Shown here in pieces: positions 31,649-39,006 of a stretch of DNA of 64,000 nt; within the stretch, counting starts at the first letter, position 1; each line of letters begins with the position of its first letter. The DNA comes from Flavobacterium tibetense (GTDB lineage Bacteria > Bacteroidota > Bacteroidia > Flavobacteriales > Flavobacteriaceae): NCBI RefSeq assembly GCF_003293845.1, contig NZ_QLST01000001.1:1-64000 (forward strand), in the 5' to 3' direction. The notes beneath the pieces are model-generated. The model searched no databases. It had not been told where the DNA came from and saw nothing but the letters and a program-made list of their open reading frames with translations. The translations under genes and the position numbers were made by a program.

Positions 31649-32316
31649 TATTTCACTTGTTCAATAGTTCCGCCAGCGATTTTCTTTTCGTTGATTTGTT
31701 TTGGTTTGCCGTAGATTCTGATTTCGCCACCCGCTCTGGTTTTAGCATCTACTAAATCTGTCGCGTTTACATGAGCTATTCCGCCAGCGTTTACAGTAAC
31801 TACAGTTTGTTCGGTTACACAATCTTGTCCGTCGTATTTGCCGCCAGAATTAGATAAAATATCTTGGTTTTTAACCGAACCTTTAACAGTAACGATACTT
31901 CCAGCTGATGTTCGTACTTGCAATCTACTCGCTTGTAAATTTAGTAATTTTATTTCTGAACCTTCTTTACAAATGATATCAAAATTGATTGCTTTTATTT
32001 CTTCTTTCGAAGCAATTCTACTGCCTTCATTAGCTTCAACTGCGTCTAATTTTTTATAATAAACGGTTGCTGAAATGTCATCGCCTTTTAGTAATTTTCC
32101 AAAAGGCATTCTGATTTTTAATTCGCCGTTTTTATTTACCAATTCCACTTGATCCGCCTCTTTTCCTTGTAAAATAACTTTATTTTCATTGGATGGAATT
32201 AATTGAACGTCAATTTTATCAAAGGAAGAAACTTTGGTAAAATCACCGACATTTTTTTCGGTTTGGGAAAAAGCTATTGAACTGATTAACAATAAACTAT
32301 AAATTATTTTTTTCAT
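31648..32316 (-). CDS. DUF2807 (head GIN domain) exported protein
   Basis: 222 residues with a signal peptide (YSLLLISSIAFSQ). A beta-helix-like GIN domain follows (FTKVSSFDKIDVQLIPSNENKV, LDAVEANEGSRIASKEEI, VTVNAGGIAHVNATDL, AGGEIRIYGKPKQI). A second family member is at 52035. These are exported Bacteroidota proteins of unclear function. The stop abuts the inverted repeat copy. Confidence 0.85.
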   Translation of the reverse strand: MKKIIYSLLLISSIAFSQTEKNVGDFTKVSSFDKIDVQLIPSNENKVILQGKEADQVELVNKNGELKIRMPFGKLLKGDDISATVYYKKLDAVEANEGSRIASKEEIKAINFDIICKEGSEIKLLNLQASRLQVRTSAGSIVTVKGSVKNQDILSNSGGKYDGQDCVTEQTVVTVNAGGIAHVNATDLVDAKTRAGGEIRIYGKPKQINEKKIAGGTIEQVK

Positions 32317-32333
32317 TTTTTATTTATTTAACA

Positions 32334-32360
32334 CCTACAAGGTTTTAAAAACCTTGCAGG
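32334..32360. repeat. REP-like hairpin between rnr and the DUF2807 gene
   Basis: A 13-bp stem with one mismatch (32334-32346 with 32348-32360), arms containing CCTTGCAGG. The arm sequence echoes the hairpin at 27069-27102. Confidence 0.6.
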
Positions 32361-32382
32361 AAAATTAATTATTTCATCATAG

Positions 32383-32404
32383 GAATCGTAACATGTTACG
32401 ATTC
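32383..32404. terminator. 22-bp perfect palindrome at the rnr 3' end
   Basis: GAATCGTAACA followed at once by its reverse complement, ending at the rnr stop codon. With no loop bases it would form a short-loop hairpin; it may terminate rnr or be a protein site. Confidence 0.5.
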
Positions 32405-34581
32405 TACACGTTTTTTCTTAAATAATGAAAATCCAATTGTTTTTTTACTAAATCGGCATTTTTTACTTTAACGTAAACTTCATCGCCTAATTGTATGATG
32501 TTTTTAGAAACCTCACCAACTAAAGCATATTGTTTGTCATCAAACGTATAATAATCATCTCTAATTTCACGAATTCTAACCATTCCTTCGCATTTGTTTT
32601 CGATGATTTCTACGTAAATTCCCCATTCGGTAACACCAGAAATAACACCTAAAAACTCTTGGTCTTTGTGATCTTGCATGTATTTCACTTGCATGTATTT
32701 CACAGAATCTCTTTCGGCTTGAGCAGCTAAATATTCCATTTGAGAAGAATGCAAACATTTGGCTTCGTAATCTTCTTCACTTGCACTTTTTCCTCCATCT
32801 AAATAATGTTGCAACAAACGGTGTGCCATAACATCAGGATAACGACGAATAGGTGACGTAAAATGACTATAATAATCAAATGCTAAGCCGTAGTGACCAA
32901 TATTTTCAGTAGAATAAGCTGCTTTACTCATACTACGAATAGTTAAAGTGTCTACTAAATTTTGTTCTTTTTTACCTTGAACTTCTGCTAATAAATTATT
33001 TAATGAACTTGAAATATCATTTTTTGATTTGAAATTGATAGAATAACCAAACTTAGCAATTATGGTTTGAAGATTGATTAATTTGTCTTCATTTGGTTCA
33101 TCGTGAATTCTGTAAATAAATGTTTTCTTTTGTTTTCCAATGAATTCTGCTACTTTTCTGTTCGCTAACAACATGAATTCTTCAATCAAATGATTCGCAT
33201 CTTTACTTTGTTTGAAATACACACCAACAGGTTCTGCATTTTCATTCAAATGAAATTTCACTTCTACTTTATCAAATGAAATTGCGCCAGCAGCCATTCT
33301 TTTTCTTCTAAGAATTTTAGCCAATTCATCCATTTTTAGAGTAGCTTCTACAATTGGTTTTGGAACACTATATTCGTTTCCAGTTAATGAAATTTCGGCT
33401 GGAATTTTATCTGATTTTGTTTCTATGATATTTTGTGCTTCTTCATACGCAAAACGTTGATCTGAATACGTTACTGTTCTTCCAAACCAAGAATCAACTA
33501 CTTCCGCTTTATCATTCAATTGAAAAACAGCAGAAAACGTATATTTTTCTTCATTAGGACGAAGTGAACAAGCAAAATTGGATAGAACTTCAGGTAACAT
33601 TGGAACAACTCTATCTACTAAATAAACTGAATTTGCTCTATTATAAGCTTCTTCATCTAAAATAGTTCCTTCTTGTAAATAATGCGAAACATCGGCAATA
33701 TGAACTCCAATTTCATAATTTCCGTTTTCTAATACTTGGAAAGATAAAGCATCATCAAAATCTTTAGCGTCTTTTGGATCAATCGTAAATGTTAAAACAT
33801 CACGCATATCGCGACGTTTAGCAATTTCTTCTTCTGTTATTGAAGTATCAATTTTATTTGCATACGCTTCTACTTCAATTGGAAAATCATACGGTAAACC
33901 ATATTCAGCTAAAATCGCATGAATTTCTGTATTGTGTTCGCCTGGTTTACCTAATACTTTTATTACGGAACCAAAAGGAGAATCCGCTTTTTTAGGCCAA
34001 TCTTCTAAAGTTACTAAAACTACATCACCGTGTTCGGCATCACCAATTTTATTTTTTGGAATAAAAATATCGGTATACATTTTAGCATTGGCTGTGCTTA
34101 CAAAAGCAAAGTTTTTTTGAATATCAATTACACCAACAAATTCTGATTTTTTTCTTTCTAGAACTTCTAAAACTTCCGCTTCTGGTCGGCGCGAACTTCT
34201 TCTGTTATAAATATAAGCTTTTACTTTATCGCCATCTAAAGCATGATTTAAATTAATAAATGGAATAAAAACATCGTCTTCTAATTCGTCGCAAACAAAA
34301 TAACCTGTTTTACGTGAAGTCATATCTACAACTCCTTCATAATATTCAGCTTTAGATATAATTTGATATTTACCAATTTCGGTTTCATGAATTTTATCTT
34401 GTGCTTTTAAAATTTTTAAATCACGGATAATTTCATTTCTACTTTTGGTGTCATTTAATTCTAAAGCAGCTGCTATTTGTTTGTAATTAAATGATTTAGA
34501 AGGTTCTTTTGAAAGTATTTTAAATATTTGTGCAGTAAAATCTTTTGGTTTATTTCCTAATCTTTTTGGTTTCTTACTCAT
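32404..34581 (-). CDS. rnr: Ribonuclease R
   Basis: 725 residues. N-terminal winged-helix/cold-shock segments (FKILSKEPSKSFNYKQIAAAL; RKTGYFVCDELEDDVFIPF), then the RNB catalytic domain with TIDPKDAKDFDDALSFQ (metal-binding Asp cluster, about 268-284). GLAFDYYSHFTSPIRRYPDVMAHRLL is the active-site arginine region. A C-terminal S1 domain (FLGVISGVTEWGIYVEI) follows. Processive 3'-5' exoribonuclease that degrades structured RNA. Monocistronic. Confidence 0.96.
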   Translation of the reverse strand: MSKKPKRLGNKPKDFTAQIFKILSKEPSKSFNYKQIAAALELNDTKSRNEIIRDLKILKAQDKIHETEIGKYQIISKAEYYEGVVDMTSRKTGYFVCDELEDDVFIPFINLNHALDGDKVKAYIYNRRSSRRPEAEVLEVLERKKSEFVGVIDIQKNFAFVSTANAKMYTDIFIPKNKIGDAEHGDVVLVTLEDWPKKADSPFGSVIKVLGKPGEHNTEIHAILAEYGLPYDFPIEVEAYANKIDTSITEEEIAKRRDMRDVLTFTIDPKDAKDFDDALSFQVLENGNYEIGVHIADVSHYLQEGTILDEEAYNRANSVYLVDRVVPMLPEVLSNFACSLRPNEEKYTFSAVFQLNDKAEVVDSWFGRTVTYSDQRFAYEEAQNIIETKSDKIPAEISLTGNEYSVPKPIVEATLKMDELAKILRRKRMAAGAISFDKVEVKFHLNENAEPVGVYFKQSKDANHLIEEFMLLANRKVAEFIGKQKKTFIYRIHDEPNEDKLINLQTIIAKFGYSINFKSKNDISSSLNNLLAEVQGKKEQNLVDTLTIRSMSKAAYSTENIGHYGLAFDYYSHFTSPIRRYPDVMAHRLLQHYLDGGKSASEEDYEAKCLHSSQMEYLAAQAERDSVKYMQVKYMQDHKDQEFLGVISGVTEWGIYVEIIENKCEGMVRIREIRDDYYTFDDKQYALVGEVSKNIIQLGDEVYVKVKNADLVKKQLDFHYLRKNV

Positions 34582-34671
34582 TGTCTCTTTTCTAATTATT
34601 GCTGAAAGTTACGAAATTGTTATAAGTTAATAGGAATTGAAGAGAAGTTTTAATGAAAAAATAACTTTTCG

Positions 34672-34679
34672 TATATTTG
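34672..34679 (+). promoter_or_regulatory. -7 promoter element (TATATTTG) for the DUF2007 pair
   Basis: Exact TAnnTTTG match 26 nt before the ATG at 34706; no -33 TTG at the usual spacing. Confidence 0.5.
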
Positions 34680-34705
34680 TAATATAACGAAAAAATGAAA
34701 AAGAC

Positions 34706-34942
34706 ATGAATGATTTTGTAGTAGTAGCAATTTTTAACAATCAAAGAGAAACCATGAATTTAAGAAGTGTTTTGGAACGAAAAAAAATTCCATACATTAT
34801 TCAAGATGAAACGGTGGTTTCTGTCGATCCTTTACAAAGTATTGGTTTTGGAAATATTCTTTTAAAAGTAGAAGAAAAAGACGTAAAAGAAGTTAAAAAA
34901 ATTCTGAAAGAATTAAAGAAAGAAAAATTTTTAATTGATTAA
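34706..34942 (+). CDS. DUF2007 domain protein (first of a tandem pair)
   Basis: 78 residues spanning the whole DUF2007 domain: VVVAIFNNQRETMNLRSVLERKKIPYIIQDE and ILLKVEEKDVKEVKKILKEL, resembling the alpha-beta fold used in PII-like proteins. Called putative signal-transducing; function unknown. A paralogue follows at 34990 after a terminator. Confidence 0.85.
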   Translation: MNDFVVVAIFNNQRETMNLRSVLERKKIPYIIQDETVVSVDPLQSIGFGNILLKVEEKDVKEVKKILKELKKEKFLID

Positions 34943-34950
34943 TTAATTAT

Positions 34951-34983
34951 AAAGGGTTTACTTATGTAAATCCTTTTTTTTTT
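34951..34983 (+). terminator. Terminator placed 6 nt before the second DUF2007 start codon
   Basis: An 11-bp stem with one G-U pair (34951-34961 with 34966-34976), TTAT loop and a T-run to 34983. The next ATG is at 34990. It leaves no room for a separate promoter, so the second gene would be expressed only by read-through. Confidence 0.8.
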
Positions 34984-34989
34984 AACGTT

Positions 34990-35229
34990 ATGAAAGATTT
35001 TATTACGGCAGCTGTTTTTAATTTTCAACATGAAACTTTAATTCTAAGAAATTTATTGGAACAAGAAGGAATAGCGTATTTTTTTGAAAATGAAACTATC
35101 GTTGGAATTGATCCATTTGCAACAATAGCTTACGGTGGAATTAAATTAAAAGTACATCCTAATGATTTAGAAACTGTAAAAAAAATTCTTCAAAACTTAA
35201 ATGAAAGTGATCATTTAAAAATAGTTTGA
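34990..35229 (+). CDS. DUF2007 domain protein (second of a tandem pair)
   Basis: 79 residues. ITAAVFNFQHETLILRNLLEQEGIAYFFENE and IKLKVHPNDLETVKKILQNL align along the full length with the gene at 34706 (about 40 percent identity by eye). The pair arose by tandem duplication. Function unknown. Its leader is the terminator at 34951. Confidence 0.82.
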   Translation: MKDFITAAVFNFQHETLILRNLLEQEGIAYFFENETIVGIDPFATIAYGGIKLKVHPNDLETVKKILQNLNESDHLKIV

Positions 35230-35769
35230 TTTATTAAAAGTTTAAAGTTTTCAACATTTATTAAAAACAACAAAAATATTTTTTAATTAAATTTAAATTA
35301 ATGATGGTTATTATAGCGTGTTAATATGTAGTATAAGTTTTTAATGAAAAGCTATTTATAAAAGTTATGTTAATTTATACAATGTAATTAACAATATCAA
35401 TTTTTCTTAATGAGTTGAAATGTAACTATTTTAGATTAGTCTTACTATAGTTATCAACAGTTGTTGAATTCTAATTTTTTATTAAAATTGTAAATAACTT
35501 CCTCTTACTTTTTTGTTAATAACTAGACTATAAACTACTCATAAATTTAAAATAAAAATCGATAACTAATCTTGATTTTTTAAAAGCAATTTTGCATTAC
35601 AATTTTTTTTCTACCAACTTTAAAAAACTTCTTATTTTCTATCTAAAGTTGTTAACAATTAATGTTAATTTAAGATTAACTGAATATCAAGGAATTAGAT
35701 TATTTAATTAACATATAATAAAATTCATTGTATAAAATTGAATACTTTATTGATTTTTAATGATTTACC
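35230..35769. other. A+T-rich gene-free island, candidate replication-origin region
   Basis: 540 bp with no ORF supported. It contains DnaA-box-like words TTTTCAACA (35248-35256), TTATCAACA (35451-35459) and TGTTAATAA (35514-35522), a TTGTTAACAA palindrome (35649-35658), and long A/T runs. Genes to the left run mostly leftward and those to the right almost all rightward. parS-like sites lie 18-24 kb to the left. None of the boxes is an exact TTATCCACA, and no dnaA or dnaN is in the window, so this is only a candidate. Confidence 0.3.
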
Positions 35770-36294
35770 TTAAAATTTCATATTGTTTCGTTGGTTTTTA
35801 AAATCTTCCTGTAAAAGTTTAAAATCTAGTTTTCCTTTGTTCTTTTTTAAATGTTCTAGAATAACAAAGCTTCTTTCTATTTTTAAGTTAGAACTTTTAT
35901 ACTTACTAATAACATGAATTAAAGTTCGTTGTACACCAGGAGTTAATCTATGAAATAAATCACTTCCATCAGGATCGCTAAATAAAACTTCTTCCATTTC
36001 TTCTGAAATAGGCATTCCGTATTTAGATTTATCAGGTTGCAGCTCAACTAAAACAATATCACCAATTGTTACTTTTATTTCTTTTAAAACGTCTTTATTT
36101 AACAAAATGTAATTAAAATTTCCTTTCGGAGCCATAGCTCTACTAATAGTTGTCAAATTATTTAGTGTACATTTTATGCGCTTGTCTATAGTATTTGGTA
36201 GTAGTTCATTATAAACTTCTTTTGGAATTTCTATATACGGACCATGACCTAAATTATTTTCTCCAAAAGAGTTAATTTTTGCTTGAAATTTCAT
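35770..36294 (-). CDS. DUF1905/YdeI-OmpD-associated-like protein
   Basis: 174 residues from the ATG at 36294; 29 further upstream codons in frame are hydrophobic but would run through the promoter, so the shorter start is preferred. NNLGHGPYIEIPKEVYNELL opens the DUF1905 barrel. VQRTLIHVISKYKSSNLKIERSFVILEHLKKNKGKLDFKLL resembles the C-terminal helices of YdeI-type proteins. Function unknown. Divergent from rpiB. Confidence 0.65.
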   Translation of the reverse strand: MKFQAKINSFGENNLGHGPYIEIPKEVYNELLPNTIDKRIKCTLNNLTTISRAMAPKGNFNYILLNKDVLKEIKVTIGDIVLVELQPDKSKYGMPISEEMEEVLFSDPDGSDLFHRLTPGVQRTLIHVISKYKSSNLKIERSFVILEHLKKNKGKLDFKLLQEDFKNQRNNMKF

Positions 36295-36312
36295 TTTAGT
36301 TGTTTTTATACA

Positions 36313-36339
36313 CAAAGCTAATTTATTATAAAACAACAA
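36313..36339 (-). promoter_or_regulatory. Promoter for the DUF1905 gene (-33 TTG, -7 TAGCTTTG)
   Basis: On the minus strand TAGCTTTG (36313-36320) fits TAnnTTTG, with TTG at 36337-36339 and a 16-bp spacer. The ATG is 18 nt downstream. Confidence 0.5.
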
Positions 36340-36344
36340 ATGAT

Positions 36345-36352
36345 TACTTTTG
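36345..36352 (+). promoter_or_regulatory. -7 promoter element (TACTTTTG) for rpiB
   Basis: Fits TAnnTTTG, 30 nt before the rpiB ATG at 36383, back to back with the minus-strand promoter at 36313. Confidence 0.45.
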
Positions 36353-36382
36353 TATAATATAATTAACAACACAACTAACAAT

Positions 36383-36814
36383 ATGAAAATTTCAATAGGA
36401 AACGACCACGCTGGTCCAGATTACAAAAAAGCTATTGTAGCTTATTTAGAAGAAAAAGGACATACCGTTATCAATCATGGAACGGATTCCTTCGAAAGTG
36501 TAGATTATCCTGATTTTGGTCATCCAGTAGCGTATGATGTAGAAAGTAAAAAAGCCGATTTAGGAATTGTAATTTGTGGTTCTGGAAACGGAATTGCTAT
36601 GACAGCTAATAAACACCAAGATATTCGTGCGGCTTTATGCTGGACAAAAGAAATTGCACAATTAGCGCGCCAACATAATGATGCTAATATTTTAAGTATT
36701 CCAGCAAGATATACTTCAATTCAACAAGCAGTTGAAATGGTTGATGCTTTTTTAACAACGCCATTTGAAGGTGGACGACATGCCAATCGAGTAAATAAAA
36801 TTGCTTGTAAATAA
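36383..36814 (+). CDS. rpiB: Ribose-5-phosphate isomerase B
   Basis: 143 residues from the ATG at 36383; 11 more codons upstream are open but the family begins MKISIGNDHAGPDYK. Signature blocks are GNDHAGPDYKKAI, DYPDFGHPVAYDV, GIVICGSGNGIAMTANKH (catalytic Cys) and RAALCWTKEIAQLARQHNDANIL. It interconverts ribose-5-P and ribulose-5-P in the pentose phosphate pathway. Confidence 0.95.
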   Translation: MKISIGNDHAGPDYKKAIVAYLEEKGHTVINHGTDSFESVDYPDFGHPVAYDVESKKADLGIVICGSGNGIAMTANKHQDIRAALCWTKEIAQLARQHNDANILSIPARYTSIQQAVEMVDAFLTTPFEGGRHANRVNKIACK

Positions 36815-36900
36815 TTGTAGATGGTGGATTTTCTGATACTAGATTCTCAGATGAAAAATCCTTATCTTTCAAACATCCAATAGCTGAATATCTAATAATA

Positions 36901-37803
36901 ATGAGCCAAGTCCATATTCATAAACATGAAGTAAAAGGAACCAATTTATTGATTTCCATTGTACTCAATGTAGTAATTACGATTGCTCAAATTGTAGGTG
37001 GAATTGTATCTGGAAGTTTAGCATTAATTTCAGATGCTTTACATAATTTTTCAGATGTACTTTCTTTAATTTTTAGTTTAGTTGCTCATAAATTATCAAG
37101 AAGAAAAGCTACAATCAATCAAACTTTTGGTTTAAAACGTTCCGAATTATTAGCCGCTTTTGTAAATGCTGCTACTTTAATTATTGTAGCTTTCATTTTG
37201 ATTTATGGCGCTATTGAACGATTTTTCAAACCTCAAGAGATTGAGTCTAATTTAGTTATTTGGTTGGCTTTACTCGGAATTTTAGTGAATGGATTTTCGG
37301 TTATTCTATTAAAAAAAGACGCCGACCATAACTTAAACATGAAATCTGCTTATCTACATTTATTTACTGATATGATGGCATCAGTAGCGGTTTTAGTTGG
37401 TGGTTTGTTAATGAAATTTTACGGTTGGTTTTGGGTAGATAGTGTCATGACTATTTTAATTGCTGTTTATTTAATAATAGTTGGTTCAGATTTAATAAAA
37501 AAATCCACAAAAATGTTGATGCTTTTTACTCCAGAAGGTATTGATATAAAGGAAGTGGTTCGTGAAGTTCATAAAATTTCTGGTGTTGGAAAATTGCATC
37601 ATATTCATATTTGGCATTTGAATGAAGAAGAAATTCATTTAGAAGCGCATTTAGAATGTTCGGAAGATTTTACTTTAACCGAATTTGATGCTTTGTTAAG
37701 TAAAATTGAACTTTTGGTTTTTGAAAAATTTGGTATCAATCACATTACGATTCAACCTGAATTTAAAAAAGAAGATCCAAAAGATTTTATCGTTCAAGAT
37801 TAA
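36901..37803 (+). CDS. Cation diffusion facilitator family transporter
   Basis: 300 residues with six helices. The two metal sites show the HxxxD pattern: SDALHNFSD in helix II and HLFTDMMAS in helix V. The C-terminal cytoplasmic domain has HHIHIWHL and LEAHLEC. It exchanges Zn2+, Co2+ or similar ions for protons at the inner membrane. Metal specificity cannot be told. It is close to nnrD downstream (32-nt gap). Confidence 0.92.
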   Translation: MSQVHIHKHEVKGTNLLISIVLNVVITIAQIVGGIVSGSLALISDALHNFSDVLSLIFSLVAHKLSRRKATINQTFGLKRSELLAAFVNAATLIIVAFILIYGAIERFFKPQEIESNLVIWLALLGILVNGFSVILLKKDADHNLNMKSAYLHLFTDMMASVAVLVGGLLMKFYGWFWVDSVMTILIAVYLIIVGSDLIKKSTKMLMLFTPEGIDIKEVVREVHKISGVGKLHHIHIWHLNEEEIHLEAHLECSEDFTLTEFDALLSKIELLVFEKFGINHITIQPEFKKEDPKDFIVQD

Positions 37804-37835
37804 TTTTTAGTAACTTTAGAATAAAATAAATTCTA

Positions 37836-38663
37836 ATGCAATTACTTGATTTACCTTCCATCCAAAATCTTTATAAAAAAAGACAACTTCATTCACACAA
37901 AGGTTCGCACGGACATGCCTTATTAATTGCTGGTAGTGAAAATAAAATGGGAGCAGCTATTATAGCTTCCAAAGCTTGTTTGCGTTCGGGTGTTGTATTA
38001 TTAACAGTTGCTTTTTACCCTGAAAACAAAAGTGTTCTTTTCAATTCTATTCCCGAAGCGATGTATGCCAATTCTTGTGTGATGAACGATTTATCACCGT
38101 ATCAAGCCATTGGAATTGGTCCCGGAATTGGTGTGGGTGAAATCAGTCTGCAATATATTTACGAATTGTACGAAAATAAACTTCCAGTTGTTTTTGATGC
38201 TGATGCTTTGAATGTAATAGCGAAATATAAAATCGATTGGAAAAACTTTAATTTTCCATTTGTTTTAACGCCACATCCAAAAGAATTTGACCGATTGTTT
38301 GGTGAACATCATTCTGAATTTGAAAGAAGAAATATAGCGATTCAAAAAGCGAAAGATTTAAATTGTGTGATTGTTTTAAAAGGACACAAAACGTTTATCA
38401 CTGACGGAATTCAAACTTTTGAAAACACCACCGGAAATTCAGGTCTAGCAAAAGGCGGTTCTGGTGATGCGTTAACCGGAATGATTACTTCGTTTTTAGC
38501 ACAAGGTTACGAACCAATACATGCTAGTATCTTAGGAGTTTATCTTCATGGACTAGCAGCGGATATCACACTTCAATCGCAAAGCGAAGAAAGCATGTTA
38601 ATAACCGATGTTATTGCCAATATCGGGTTAGCTTTTAAACATTTGAATTCCGAAATACAATAA
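37836..38663 (+). CDS. nnrD: ADP-dependent NAD(P)H-hydrate dehydratase
   Basis: 275 residues. The ribokinase-like fold has HKGSHGHALLIAGSENKMGAAIIASKACLRSG, IGIGPGIGVGE, VFDADALNVIA, LTPHPKEFDRLFG and NSGLAKGGSGDALTGMI. It repairs hydrated NAD(P)H. Only the dehydratase part is here; an epimerase domain, often fused in E. coli-type Nnr, is absent. The 3' end overlaps the convergent DUF1294 gene by 36 bp. Confidence 0.93.
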   Translation: MQLLDLPSIQNLYKKRQLHSHKGSHGHALLIAGSENKMGAAIIASKACLRSGVVLLTVAFYPENKSVLFNSIPEAMYANSCVMNDLSPYQAIGIGPGIGVGEISLQYIYELYENKLPVVFDADALNVIAKYKIDWKNFNFPFVLTPHPKEFDRLFGEHHSEFERRNIAIQKAKDLNCVIVLKGHKTFITDGIQTFENTTGNSGLAKGGSGDALTGMITSFLAQGYEPIHASILGVYLHGLAADITLQSQSEESMLITDVIANIGLAFKHLNSEIQ

Positions 38664-38903
38664 AACAATTTGAAGTATCAAAATACTATAGAAAACCAAA
38701 ATAAAAGAAAACTTATTGGTTTTGTGTTTGAAAAAATTCATTCCTAATAACCCTCCAATATTCCCACCAACTCCAGCTAATAAAAGTAAATTGAATTCAG
38801 AAATACGTTTTCTATTATTTTTAGCCAACCATTTATCATATCCAAAAACTAAAAATGTTATAATATTAATGACAATAAAAAAGCATATTAAGGCTTTATT
38901 CAT
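38628..38903 (-). CDS. DUF1294 family small membrane protein
   Basis: 91 residues. VINIITFLVFGYDKWLAKNNRKRISEFNLLLLAGVGGNIGGLLGM is the family's YDKxxA...RI.E..LL..A..GG..G pattern. Probably three helices. Function unknown. It is one of the few leftward genes in this part and overlaps nnrD tail to tail. Confidence 0.88.
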   Translation of the reverse strand: MNKALICFFIVINIITFLVFGYDKWLAKNNRKRISEFNLLLLAGVGGNIGGLLGMNFFKHKTNKFSFILVFYSILILQIVLLYFGIQMFKS

Positions 38904-39006
38904 TTTAATATATTTTTATAAAATTAAAAAAATTGAATAAACGATCAATTAAATACTTTATAAACTTTGCGAAAACCTTTGCATCTTTGCGTTAAATAAA
39001 AATATA

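Noticed and set aside
36295-36381. Longer hydrophobic N-terminus for the DUF1905-like protein
   Set aside because: It would cover the divergent promoter and does not fit the family's start at MKFQAKI.
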